Assembly (NCBI RefSeq): GCF_004138135.1
Contig: NZ_RYFD01000009.1
Location: 43,158 to 107,157, forward strand
Length of the DNA: 64,000 nt
Reading direction: 5' to 3'
From: Candidatus Oscillochloris fontis
GTDB lineage: Bacteria > Chloroflexota > Chloroflexia > Chloroflexales > Chloroflexaceae
A model generated the notes under the pieces. It was not told the origin of the DNA and did not search any database. It worked only from the letters and a program-made list of their open reading frames with translations. Below are positions 37,901-46,463 of this stretch, in pieces. Position numbers and translations under genes: made by a program. Numbering within the stretch: the stretch's first letter is position 1; every line of letters starts with the position of its first letter.

Positions 37901-40900
37901 CCCATGGTGCGCACTTCATCAATCGTGTGCAGCAAGAGCGATTGACGATTGCGCACCACCCAGGCATTGGTACCATTCGCCAATGGAGAGGGATCGAGCA
38001 TCTGACGCACACCGCGATCATAGACCACCGGGTAGCTCAAGAGATCATTGGCTGGGTCGTAGATAGCAATGATCGAGGTACTCACATCAAGAATCTCGCC
38101 AACACCCCGGTGCAGGCGTTCGAGCAGATCCTGTGGTTCGGTGGTCGAATTGACTGCCGCGCTAATCGCGTTGATCGTCGAGAGTTCCTTGATCTGACGT
38201 TCGCGCTCTTGGAAGAGGCGCGCATTCTCCAGCGCGGTGGCGGCTTGGTCGGACAGCCCCGCCATGAGCATCATCTCATCATCACTGAAGAAGCGCACAT
38301 AGTTGGTCATCACACTAAGCACACCAATCGTGCGCTCACGATAGATCACTGGCACGCCCATATACGAGACGAGGTTGTTGTCACGCTCATAGCGCGGGTA
38401 GATCGAACCACCATGCTTGCTCACGTCGTCAATGATCAACGGGAGGCCGGTTTGGGCAACCCGCCCGGTATGCCCCTGGCCCACTGGCACGCGCATGCGC
38501 CCGGCCCGCTCACTGGGGATACCATCGAGCGCGGCGGGAACCAGCATATTGCCTTCGGTGATCGTCCAGAGTGCCACGGTGGTGACATTGAGTTGGCGCG
38601 AGACCAACTCCATCAGTTTGTTCAACACCTCTTCGGGCTTGAGCAACGAGGAGAGAATCCGCGCTGCATCCAGCAGGGTACTTAGTTCGCTGACCTTTTC
38701 ACCCAGCGCCTCGGCACTATTACGCGCTGCGGCAAAGGCTTGGCTACGCGAGATCGCCGCCGTGACCTGGTTGGCAATCGTCTGGCAGAGTTCAATCGCC
38801 TGCGGGCGGAAGTCGCCGAGATGGCCAATTGTCTCGAGGGTCACAACACCAATCACGTCGTGATCCACCACGAGCGGAACGAGTGCTAACGAGCGGATGT
38901 CGAGCGCAATAAACGCCTGATGTGAACGCTCCAAGTCTGGTTCATGGCGCGCATCTTCAGTCACCAGCGGCATCTTATGTTCATCGAGCCAATCCACCGC
39001 AGGATTATTGATCAGTGGCAGCACCAGCGCGGTATGTTCCTTCTCTGGAACGAGCGTCGCCACACTGCGCGCATACCCGGTACGGCGGTTGTAGAGCAAC
39101 AAACGGGCCTGATTTGCCCCGGTAGCCTCAGACATCGCCGTGACAATTGTCTGGTAGATCTGGTGGACATCGGTCTCAGTGGCTGCCATCAGCGAGACCC
39201 GATTGAGCAGATCGAGCTGCTGCACCTGCTCATGCGCCTGCGCCAGCAGGCGCGCATTCTGCACCCCTAGTGCCACCTGATTGGCCACTGTGGTGAGGAA
39301 GGAACGTTCACGCTCGCCATACACATTGGGGGTATAGCTCATTACCGCCATCACCCCAACCACACGTCCATCACCAACCAAGAGTGGCACCCCCAGCCAA
39401 GCCGCCGAAAGGCGCTCACTCCCAAAGGGCATCGGGGTCAACCCATGATCGTTCGCCTCCACGCGCAGATCTTGGAACTGGAGGGGCTGGCGCGTCAGAA
39501 TAATCTGCTCGGTCAGGCTCCCCGGACTCGGTTTGCGTGATATGTGATCAACAACCTGCTTGCCATCATCCACCTCAAAAGAGAGCAAGATCTCCTGTAC
39601 TTCATCCTGATAGACCAAGATGGAGAAGGAATCCATGGTGAGTGAACTGGCAAGTTGGGTATAGACACGATGCAACATCAACGGCAGATCGAGGGTCGAA
39701 CTGGTAATCCGCCCAATCTGGTTGATCACATCCAACTCTGCAATCCGTCGTTCACGCTCGGCAAAGAGGCGCGCATTCTCCAAGGCAATCGCCAACTGGC
39801 TTGAGAGCGCATTGAGGAACTGTTGATCGCGCTCCGAGAAGGCGTTGGGCTTAAAGTCCTGCACACTGAGCAGCCCAATGACGTGGCCCTGGCTGATCAA
39901 GGGCAAGCCCAGCCACGAGCGCACCAACTCGCCCTGTTCGGCACGTAAGATCCGCTTACCAGCCATTTCGGTATCGGAATGCAGATCATGGATCAGCAGC
40001 GACTTCGCAGTATCAATGACAATCTCACTCAGCCCGCTCTTAGCGAAGGTTGCCTGTTCATATTCGGGCAATACCTCGCCCTGGCGCAAAAACTGTTTGA
40101 AGCATAGCTGCTCGCGTTCCGCATCATAACGCGCAATGTAATAGAAACTGGGCGTGCCCAGGTAGCTCACAATCTCCTGGTAGACCCGATCAAGCAGAGT
40201 CTCCAGATCAGTCGTGCTGGTAGCCGCACTACCCACCTGGAAGAGCGCCGCCATCAACTCGGCCCGTGCGCGCGCATCACGCAGCAGGTAGTAGTTCTCA
40301 ATCGCAATCGCGGATTGATCGGCAAAGACCTCTAGCGCCTCAACGGTGCGAGCCGTAGGCCGCTGACGATCCTGCGGGTCACTCGCAAACATCAGGCCGA
40401 GCAGGTTACCTTCAGCGGAATAGAGCGGGACACACAAACGATCATTGCACTGCCACTCGTCGGGCAGACGATCATCATCAAACGGGGTATAGTTGAAGAC
40501 CGTGGTACGAACATCGGCCTCCAGCGCCAACGCCTCTTCCGCTGGAATAAAGTAGCAATGGCCCAGTTGGAAGCGTGAATCGAGGTAGCGGATGGCCAAC
40601 GCCTCCGGCAATGGCTCCTCACCCAGATGATCCAACTCATTCAGCGGAATACCCGCCGCCGCCACCGGGCGTAACACCTGCGGATTGTCGGGATCAGCCA
40701 GACAGAAGAGAATGGTGCGGAAGTTGGCCGACTCGACGACGCTATAGCCAACCTGTTCCAACAGGCTTTCGAGCGAATCATCAGTACGCAACGACTGACC
40801 AATCTCCAACACATCATTCAGCATTGAAGCACGGCGCTGGAAGATGCGCGAGAGGTGTTCGAGTTCGGCGTAGCGTTGCGCATTGCCAATACCTACCGCC

Positions 40901-43296
40901 GCCTGGTGGGTCAGGGCGCGCAGGAACTCGACCGAGTCGTGATCAAAACCACGTGGGCGTGGCGAGAGTAGCAGCAACACCCCCGCCACCCCCGCCTCAT
41001 AGAAGATCGGGGCGGCCAAAGCCGAAGCCGCATCGGGCAGATAGACCGCAATCCGTTCACTTGGCCCGATCTGATCACTCAACTCCGGCTCACCCTGTTG
41101 GATGGCGGTATGCGCCGTCGCCGCGACACTATCCAACACCGAGCCGATGATCGCGTCTTGGGTCGCCTCATCATAGCCCACCGTTTCAACAATCAAGCAT
41201 GTGTGGCTACCGTCAAGGACGAGATTGTGCATACTGCGGTGGTAGATCGCGGAGGCCAACGCACCACCCAAGGCACGTAGCGCCAACTGCCCATCGCTGC
41301 CATCATCCTCATTGGCCTTCAATGCGATCAAGCCATGGGTTGCTCCGGTTGCTTTGATCGCCTGCTCCAGCACATAGGACAGGATCTCCTTCTGGTTGAG
41401 GGTGATCGCCAACTGGCTCGATACCCGTTGCAAGGCCCGCAGTTGCTCCAAACGGATACGCAGGCTCGTATCGGCCTGCTCGTAGCGAGTTGCATTCACC
41501 AGCGCCTGCGCCGACTGCCCAGCCACAATGCTCATCAGGTGTTCATTCTCAGATGAGAAAGCACCCGGTTGACGCGCAAAGAGTTCCAGAATCCCGGCCA
41601 ATGTATCGCCGGTGCGTAGTGGTACCCCCAGATAGGAGTGGGCGAGGGTGCCATCCTCTAAGGGGATGTGGACATACTGCTGCCCAGCCGGTGCCTGGCG
41701 CGCATTGGCCTCCAGATCGGCAATCACCCGTGAGCGTTGATGGCGGGCCAGCCACGTGCTTAAACCATCTGGCGTGCTCCTGGCTGGTTCGCGCAAGCCC
41801 GTCGTCGCCACGACCGTCAACTCATGTGTTGGTGCATCCCACAGGCTCACCCGCACGGCCTGACAATCAATCAGCGAATGCACCCCTTCGAGGATCGCTT
41901 CGAGGGTCTCATCAAGCGAGAGTCCTGCACTCAGACGTTGGCCAATCCGTTGGAGTTGCTCTAGCTCCGCCGCCCGCTGCTGCTCAACCAAGTAGAGCCG
42001 CCGGTTGGCAATCGCCGTCGCCACCTGGGCCGCCAAGACCTGCGCCAAGTTACGATCCGCCTGCGAAACCGGACGCCGCTCACGCACATAGCCGATGGTC
42101 AAGAGGCCGATCAGTTGGTCTTTGGCGCGCAAGGGTAACAAGAACGCAGTACCCAACTTCTCGGCAGCGAACATCGTTGCCAGTGGCGTACTAGGTTCTA
42201 AACTGGCAACCGTATCAACCAGCATGATATCGTTGCGACCCAACTCGGCCAACATGGTCACAGCATGCACCGTCGGCATGTGCTCTTCACGGCCATGTTC
42301 GGCATAACAGCCAACGATGGCGAGGGTATCGGGGTGCTGGGGATCGATCAACCGCACTGCGCAATAGTCGGCACTCAACGCCAGCGCAATATTCTCACTC
42401 GCCCGATCAAGCATACTCTCGATCTGGGTACCAGTCGTGATCTCTTTACTATTCTCGTACAGAACAAACAACTCACGGGCGCGTTGCTGATGTTGGCTAA
42501 AGAGGCGTGCATTGCGCAACAATAACGTCACCTGCTCGGCAAAGAAGGTGACGAGGCGCATCTGGATCGGAGTACGATCAGCCTCACCCAGACCAACCAT
42601 CAACACCCCCACCAACGTCTCGTGGGTCCACAAAGGAAAGACCCAAACCGAGAGCGCTGCTGGATGGCCAAGCTGCATCTGGCGTGGTGCGCGTTCTGCC
42701 ACAAAGTGCGCCACATCATCAATCAACAACGGATAGGATGCCTGATCCGGCACCGAAGCATAGAGCAACAGATGCGCCGCATCCTGACTGTAGATCGCCG
42801 CACTCGTCACATGCAACAGCGGCAAGGCCGCCATCAAGACCGCATCAAACAAAGCGCGGCTATCCAGCGTGCCCACCTGCTCCAAATACTCGGCCACCAT
42901 TGCTCGCAACTGGTTCGTAATTTGTACTTCGGCCTGCTGGCGCTGATTCTGCAAAAGCAAGGCCAACTGCGCGGTCAACACGCGCAAGAAGTTAGCATCG
43001 AGCGTAGCCTGCCCCACCAGCCATAAGCGCCCGATCTCCTCACCATGCGCACTCAGGCTTAGCGGCAGTGTATCCGCTGCAACCGGATGGCCCCATGCAC
43101 CAGCAGCAAGAACATGCCCCTGTTCGACAATTTCCACCCGCCCACCAGGTACCTGGAAGTAACGAGCCAGCAGTCCTGCCAGATCACCCACGCAAGTGTG
43201 CGGATCAGGATTGGGAGTCCTCTGCTGCCCCCAGGCGGCCAACTGAGCAAGCAGTTCCCAGCCATAGGTCGGAGTTGAGGCGATCAAAGAGTCCAT
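34948..43296 (-). CDS. Giant multi-GAF sensor histidine kinase
   Basis: About 2,782 residues with no membrane segment seen. After an N-terminal GAF-like region, about 13 GAF domains follow in tandem. Each is preceded by a short signalling helix with a recurring L..L..I...L(S/A)(S/T).L.L.. pattern, such as ELSTINAISAAVNSTTEPQD and ELDVINQIGRITSSTLDLP. Near the C-terminus lie a PAS domain (VFRSVTEGVIVLDPQGQVTLF), a HisKA domain with phospho-acceptor His2556 in SDVSHELRTPLTAIKG, and a HATPase_c domain with N box NLFSNAVKY, DTGVGM and GGTGLGLSIAK. No receiver is fused, so the REC protein just upstream (43,509-44,456) is the likely partner. I prefer the ATG at 43,296, which has AGGAG 13 nt upstream; a GTG at 43,317 is also possible. 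Ligands of the GAF domains are unknown. Confidence 0.93.
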   Translation of the reverse strand: MDSLIASTPTYGWELLAQLAAWGQQRTPNPDPHTCVGDLAGLLARYFQVPGGRVEIVEQGHVLAAGAWGHPVAADTLPLSLSAHGEEIGRLWLVGQATLDANFLRVLTAQLALLLQNQRQQAEVQITNQLRAMVAEYLEQVGTLDSRALFDAVLMAALPLLHVTSAAIYSQDAAHLLLYASVPDQASYPLLIDDVAHFVAERAPRQMQLGHPAALSVWVFPLWTHETLVGVLMVGLGEADRTPIQMRLVTFFAEQVTLLLRNARLFSQHQQRARELFVLYENSKEITTGTQIESMLDRASENIALALSADYCAVRLIDPQHPDTLAIVGCYAEHGREEHMPTVHAVTMLAELGRNDIMLVDTVASLEPSTPLATMFAAEKLGTAFLLPLRAKDQLIGLLTIGYVRERRPVSQADRNLAQVLAAQVATAIANRRLYLVEQQRAAELEQLQRIGQRLSAGLSLDETLEAILEGVHSLIDCQAVRVSLWDAPTHELTVVATTGLREPARSTPDGLSTWLARHQRSRVIADLEANARQAPAGQQYVHIPLEDGTLAHSYLGVPLRTGDTLAGILELFARQPGAFSSENEHLMSIVAGQSAQALVNATRYEQADTSLRIRLEQLRALQRVSSQLAITLNQKEILSYVLEQAIKATGATHGLIALKANEDDGSDGQLALRALGGALASAIYHRSMHNLVLDGSHTCLIVETVGYDEATQDAIIGSVLDSVAATAHTAIQQGEPELSDQIGPSERIAVYLPDAASALAAPIFYEAGVAGVLLLLSPRPRGFDHDSVEFLRALTHQAAVGIGNAQRYAELEHLSRIFQRRASMLNDVLEIGQSLRTDDSLESLLEQVGYSVVESANFRTILFCLADPDNPQVLRPVAAAGIPLNELDHLGEEPLPEALAIRYLDSRFQLGHCYFIPAEEALALEADVRTTVFNYTPFDDDRLPDEWQCNDRLCVPLYSAEGNLLGLMFASDPQDRQRPTARTVEALEVFADQSAIAIENYYLLRDARARAELMAALFQVGSAATSTTDLETLLDRVYQEIVSYLGTPSFYYIARYDAEREQLCFKQFLRQGEVLPEYEQATFAKSGLSEIVIDTAKSLLIHDLHSDTEMAGKRILRAEQGELVRSWLGLPLISQGHVIGLLSVQDFKPNAFSERDQQFLNALSSQLAIALENARLFAERERRIAELDVINQIGRITSSTLDLPLMLHRVYTQLASSLTMDSFSILVYQDEVQEILLSFEVDDGKQVVDHISRKPSPGSLTEQIILTRQPLQFQDLRVEANDHGLTPMPFGSERLSAAWLGVPLLVGDGRVVGVMAVMSYTPNVYGERERSFLTTVANQVALGVQNARLLAQAHEQVQQLDLLNRVSLMAATETDVHQIYQTIVTAMSEATGANQARLLLYNRRTGYARSVATLVPEKEHTALVLPLINNPAVDWLDEHKMPLVTEDARHEPDLERSHQAFIALDIRSLALVPLVVDHDVIGVVTLETIGHLGDFRPQAIELCQTIANQVTAAISRSQAFAAARNSAEALGEKVSELSTLLDAARILSSLLKPEEVLNKLMELVSRQLNVTTVALWTITEGNMLVPAALDGIPSERAGRMRVPVGQGHTGRVAQTGLPLIIDDVSKHGGSIYPRYERDNNLVSYMGVPVIYRERTIGVLSVMTNYVRFFSDDEMMLMAGLSDQAATALENARLFQERERQIKELSTINAISAAVNSTTEPQDLLERLHRGVGEILDVSTSIIAIYDPANDLLSYPVVYDRGVRQMLDPSPLANGTNAWVVRNRQSLLLHTIDEVRTMGLVVEDGHIGADDQIEQSYLVCPIIFGNQVLGVINIQSYEQYAFNQHDLRFLTTVTNQAAVALNNATLFTETRQNAQEMTTLFEVTQNLSGTLDLDETQHLIADSAVRMLGVEMCAVLLIEAGEMTKPLVLDRGEIINANDLGFRLDGLTGQLLKRDQPLAIRDFPNLDREITSDQIRQHGVRSALGVVITSHDERLGVLWVASRMSQEWNKRQIALISILANQAGQALKSAQLYQLEQQRRRLADTLRDVAQSFTSTLALPEIQTLIFDQLKRVVNYDSAAVLLRVGTTDRFQITETRGIGAVPLREATFAMDAIALFQNMAIERKPLMCADTLNDPRFAMMHELGWHARSWIGAPLLVDNELVGLLTIGADAPDSYDDEAVEGTFALASQASQAIQNARLFDQISKLAADLERRVLERTADLARATDQLSEEKDRLEAVHAITLELTTQLDLDSIIQRALELISENLGVARGSIMLRDTENGSLLCRAVLYNRGDVRGANIPLTFQGSEGLSGWVMRTQEPVNIGDVRQDARWVQEAGRADDVRSVAAVPIKTNDAALGVLVLSSPMEHYFTDSQMNLLGTIASVVASAVSNAQLYNFITELATRNSILLEEQREESSKSAAVFRSVTEGVIVLDPQGQVTLFNPAAEQVLEIPAERLLHQPLSRLHDHGEDEDQRKRAQTLYTGLVNGLNQVQQTEKIYSSSLDLTNPNQVIALNIAPVIGPDGQGYGNVMVLRDITREIEADEAKRQFISDVSHELRTPLTAIKGYVDVLLLSGTQTLTSDQVSYLGIIKNNTNRLKALIEDILEFSRPDASKKLNFARLAIPDVIDEVVSSLRLEYQRKDMTVEVDAPHDLPTVMADQKRITQVVFNLFSNAVKYTFEGGRIHVRAYLNRANMFQVDVEDTGVGMSPEQRKKLFRPFYRADNPLRDVAGGTGLGLSIAKALIEQHGGEMWVTSEIGKGSTFSFILPLEQTDVNQEEDAA

Positions 43297-43508
43297 GGTA
43301 TCTGGAATGCTCCTCACAGAGTCCGCAGGGGCGGCACGGGCGGTTGGTCAGCGGAGCATTGGTCAGATAGAACAACGATTGACCAAGCTCTTTCACAATA
43401 AACGCGGGCGATACTGGTTTCCGCTGCCATATTAAGATACCAAAGGGGAGTGTAGCGCATATTGGCGACCACAACTCCCCTCTGACCGCCGGTCATTCTT
43501 TGGTGACG
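43297..43508. other. Gap between regulator and kinase genes
   Basis: About 210 bp with no gene. An inverted pair AGGGGAGT / ACTCCCCT (about 43,443-43,451 and 43,472-43,480) could form a weak hairpin just after the regulator's stop and may attenuate read-through into the kinase gene. Confidence 0.35.
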
Positions 43509-44456
43509 CTAATGCGCCCGCCCGAAGGTTACCCAACTCTTCTTACCCAACTCACGTGCCTGCTGAACAGTACGCTGACGGGTCTCTTCGGCCATTTCGC
43601 TCAGTTCGCGAATATCGTAGAAGGGGCCATCTTGGCTGGTGAGCACACCGATTGAGAGCGACATAAGTGGAACCTGGCGCATCTCACCCTGATCGTCCGG
43701 CACCTCAATATAGCCCTGTTTCCGGTGCTTGTAGTTGTAATGCAGGCCGATCTCTTCATCGAAGCGGGCGATCAGCCGTTCACAGATCGCCTTGAGGCGA
43801 TCTGGTGCCGAAGTGGCCACAAAGGTTGGCCCCACCACCATATGCCCCACAAAGTCTTCGGTACTACCGAGATCGTTCACCACTTCGTTCATCAGCAGGG
43901 CGCTAAATTTCAAGACATCCTCACCCACCACCGAGCCATAGGACTGGGTAAACGTCTCGAAGCCATTGATATGCACCAGGGCCATCGCCCAACCCTGGGT
44001 TGAGAGCAACTGGCGCAACTGATCATTGATCAGATCGGCCGTCGGCAGATTCGTCACCGGATGGAGTTGATTCTTACGGCGGGCATCATCAAGCTGATTC
44101 TTGACAATCGTATGCACCTCTTCGATATCGAAGGGCTTGACGATATAGTACTGGGCTTGCACCTCACCCAAGCCAATCAGCCGGTCACGCCGTTCACCAC
44201 GTGCAGTGAGGAAGATGATCGGGATGTGGCGCGTGCGCGGGCTGGCCCGGAGTGCCTTACCAATATCATAACCCTCCATATCGGGCAGGTTTACATCAAG
44301 CAGCGCTAGGTTGGGCGGCGTCTTACTACAGATCTCCAGCGCCACCTGGCCACGCATCGCCGTAAAAACCTCATAGCCCTGAGAGGTAAAGTAGATCTTG
44401 AGCAGACTTGAAATGTCTGGTTGGTCTTCAACGACCAGGATGCGCTCTTTACTCAC
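43509..44456 (-). CDS. Response regulator with degenerate GGDEF domain
   Basis: A 315-residue protein. Residues 1-122 are a receiver with Asp54 in LALLDVNLP and Lys in IVKPFD. Residues about 135-305 have GGDEF-domain character (LHPVTNLPTADLIN, ALVHINGFETFTQSYG, PLMSLSIGVL), but the catalytic GG(D/E)EF is replaced by VVGPTF, so it should not make c-di-GMP. It shares [12 protein letters not shown] and the GYIEV..D..GEMRQ insert with the first GGDEF domain of the protein at 31,271. The GTG start is 3 bp after the stop of the upstream beta-helix gene; AGGA precedes it. It probably receives phosphate from the giant kinase encoded next. Confidence 0.9.
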   Translation of the reverse strand: MSKERILVVEDQPDISSLLKIYFTSQGYEVFTAMRGQVALEICSKTPPNLALLDVNLPDMEGYDIGKALRASPRTRHIPIIFLTARGERRDRLIGLGEVQAQYYIVKPFDIEEVHTIVKNQLDDARRKNQLHPVTNLPTADLINDQLRQLLSTQGWAMALVHINGFETFTQSYGSVVGEDVLKFSALLMNEVVNDLGSTEDFVGHMVVGPTFVATSAPDRLKAICERLIARFDEEIGLHYNYKHRKQGYIEVPDDQGEMRQVPLMSLSIGVLTSQDGPFYDIRELSEMAEETRQRTVQQARELGKKSWVTFGRAH

Positions 44457-44459
44457 CGC

Positions 44460-46070
44460 CTATCCTCCTCGCCTTGCAGAGACGCCGACGGCTACTGGCA
44501 GACTCATCACCGAATGATTGACCGAACTACCCACCTCAGCATCGGCGGGCAAACTGAGCAGTTGGTCATCCGAACGTTCACGATAGTGCTCACCAGCAAC
44601 CCCGTTGCCAGTATACAAGGCACGTGTATCGGGCGGTTCCACTTGGTCGCGATCATCCGCTGGATCAATATAGACATTCGGCCAATGATAGACGATGCGG
44701 CGAGGTTCACCTCGCACATCAACATCATCAACATTATGACCGGGAACCGTCTTGCGGATCAGGTTCTTCTCATTGTCAAAGATTATAACAGCATTTGACT
44801 CGATCATGCGCCCCGGATAGACCACAAAGCCGCTCCCGATCTTGCAATTGTGCCCCACCGCCGAGCCGAGCACCGGCAGGTTGATCTCAACCACCCGCCC
44901 CTGATGGGCAACTTTGATCGGCTCACCTTGTAAGTTGAAGTCGGTGAAGACGTTATTCGCGCCAATAAACGTATTACGGCCCACAACGCAGAGTTGCAAG
45001 GTGCTATTCTGGGCCACCATACTATTTTCCATCAGCGCGGTCATAAAGAGCCCGGCATTAAAGGGCATGAAACAGCGATCACTGACCACACTGAGCATGA
45101 TCTGCGAGCCTTGCATTACATTGACATTGTTGCCGATAATGCTGTTGGCAATCACTACCCCCGGCCCAATATAGACATCATCGCCAATGATCGTTGGCCC
45201 GTGGATGATCGCAGTTGGATCGATTGAACAGCGCTTCCCGACTGTCACAAGGCTGCGCGAGGACAAAAAGTGGTTGCGCCAAGGTTCTTCGAGTGGGTTC
45301 AACTTCTCCCACAAGGCATTGAGCGAGAAGGCGATCTTACTGGGGAAGAGTTGCCAGTCTTCTTGGGTCCAATTGCGAATATTGATCAGTCGGGCCTTCT
45401 CCATGCGCGAATCTTGCTGCGCCGCCAAAGAGAAGACCCCCATGAGCACATTTGCCATCAAGACATGCAGCCAACTCTCAATCGACAAGAAGGCCCGCAA
45501 CGGGATCTGGTAGGTCAGATCGCCCTGGTTGGTGGCCATATAGCTCGGAATGTGGTAGTAGCCCATCTCGCGGCTGATCGTCTCTACAATCAGCGGCACC
45601 GGCGCCACACGCTGCCCTGCCGGGTAGTAGAAGATATCGGCCAGATGCACCGCACCCTGAGCTTCGCGCCCATTGGCGTGATAGGTGGCATGATCGTGGC
45701 GAACGATGTTGGTACAGAGTTGCAGTGCGTGCTTCTCAATACTCGCATCACCCTTGATCCCACGCGCCTCGTCAGTAGCCCAAAAGGCAATCTGGCAGGG
45801 CCGCCCCAAGGTTTTAGCCCGTGCTATAAAGGTCTCGATCAACTCAGCATTGAAAAAGAGATTATCACGGTAAATGATCAGTTCTTCATCGCTCTGGTCA
45901 ATCAGATTATATAACTCCTCGAACGAGTCAACCTCACTCGTGTGCGCATAATGGGCCTTTAGCAGATCACGCTGCATCAACCAGAGGGGTTTGTTCAAAA
46001 TGCGCAGATCACGAGCGGGCTCAGCGAAGGGTTCAATCCGAGATGTGTCGCGAATGATGATACGCCGCAT
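44460..46070 (-). CDS. Left-handed beta-helix (hexapeptide) sugar-nucleotide transferase-like protein
   Basis: A 536-residue protein. The N-terminal half (about 1-240) is a mixed alpha/beta region in the position of a GlmU-type nucleotidyltransferase domain, but I see no clear LxxGxGTR signature. Residues about 265-430 are hexapeptide repeats ([LIV]GxxxxI-type turns): IDPTAIIHGPTIIGDDVYIG, NSIIGNNVNVMQGSQI, VVGRNTFIGANNVF and AVGHNCKIGSG. The last about 90 residues are polar. The ATG at 46,070 has AAAGGGG about 7 nt upstream, which favours it over a start 12 codons earlier. It heads the leftward signalling operon, but how it relates to the kinase genes is unclear. Confidence 0.75.
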   Translation of the reverse strand: MRRIIIRDTSRIEPFAEPARDLRILNKPLWLMQRDLLKAHYAHTSEVDSFEELYNLIDQSDEELIIYRDNLFFNAELIETFIARAKTLGRPCQIAFWATDEARGIKGDASIEKHALQLCTNIVRHDHATYHANGREAQGAVHLADIFYYPAGQRVAPVPLIVETISREMGYYHIPSYMATNQGDLTYQIPLRAFLSIESWLHVLMANVLMGVFSLAAQQDSRMEKARLINIRNWTQEDWQLFPSKIAFSLNALWEKLNPLEEPWRNHFLSSRSLVTVGKRCSIDPTAIIHGPTIIGDDVYIGPGVVIANSIIGNNVNVMQGSQIMLSVVSDRCFMPFNAGLFMTALMENSMVAQNSTLQLCVVGRNTFIGANNVFTDFNLQGEPIKVAHQGRVVEINLPVLGSAVGHNCKIGSGFVVYPGRMIESNAVIIFDNEKNLIRKTVPGHNVDDVDVRGEPRRIVYHWPNVYIDPADDRDQVEPPDTRALYTGNGVAGEHYRERSDDQLLSLPADAEVGSSVNHSVMSLPVAVGVSARRGG

Positions 46071-46282
46071 GAGCGACCCCTTTCTGCGAGCCAGTGTAGG
46101 AGACACCTAAGTAATGACGTTTCCCGTTTGATCACGCTACTACTATAGACGGTAGATAGGCGTAATCTCAAGGTTGTAAGATTACAGTCGGATTACACGG
46201 GAAACAGGGGGTTATGAGGTGTCTACGTTTAGGCATTGTACACCGTGCCCTATTCTGAGTCAACGTAGGTGCGCAGCCGCCC

Positions 46283-46383
46283 AGGGCATGGGCAACGTCA
46301 CCTCCGGTGGAGGGTTGGGGGCGGCTGCGCCGCCTCCGAAAATCATTTTTGGTGCGCAGCCCCAAGGGCTTTGCCCATGCCCT
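46283..46383. mobile_element. 101-bp MITE-like element with perfect 13-bp ends
   Basis: The terminal inverted repeats AGGGCATGGGCAA and TTGCCCATGCCCT are perfect. The interior holds CACCTCCGGTGGAGG, GGGGGCGGC-TGC-GCCGCCTCCGA and CAGCCCCAAGGGC. It lies in the divergent gap between the beta-helix gene and the hybrid kinase gene. Its partner is at 31,049-31,152. The remaining sequence of the gap 46,071-46,463 shows only the promoter below. Confidence 0.75.
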
Positions 46384-46422
46384 ACGCAACCGCCGTTTGC
46401 GTCTCGACCCCGTTGGATAACG

Positions 46423-46431
46423 TGCTATACT
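46423..46431 (+). promoter_or_regulatory. Extended -10 promoter for the hybrid kinase gene
   Basis: TGC-TATACT lies 33 bases before the ATG at 46,464. AAGGA sits at a normal distance from the start. No -35 is seen at 16-18 bp. Confidence 0.55.
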
Positions 46432-46463
46432 AGCAGCACCCGACCTTCAAGGACACATACACC

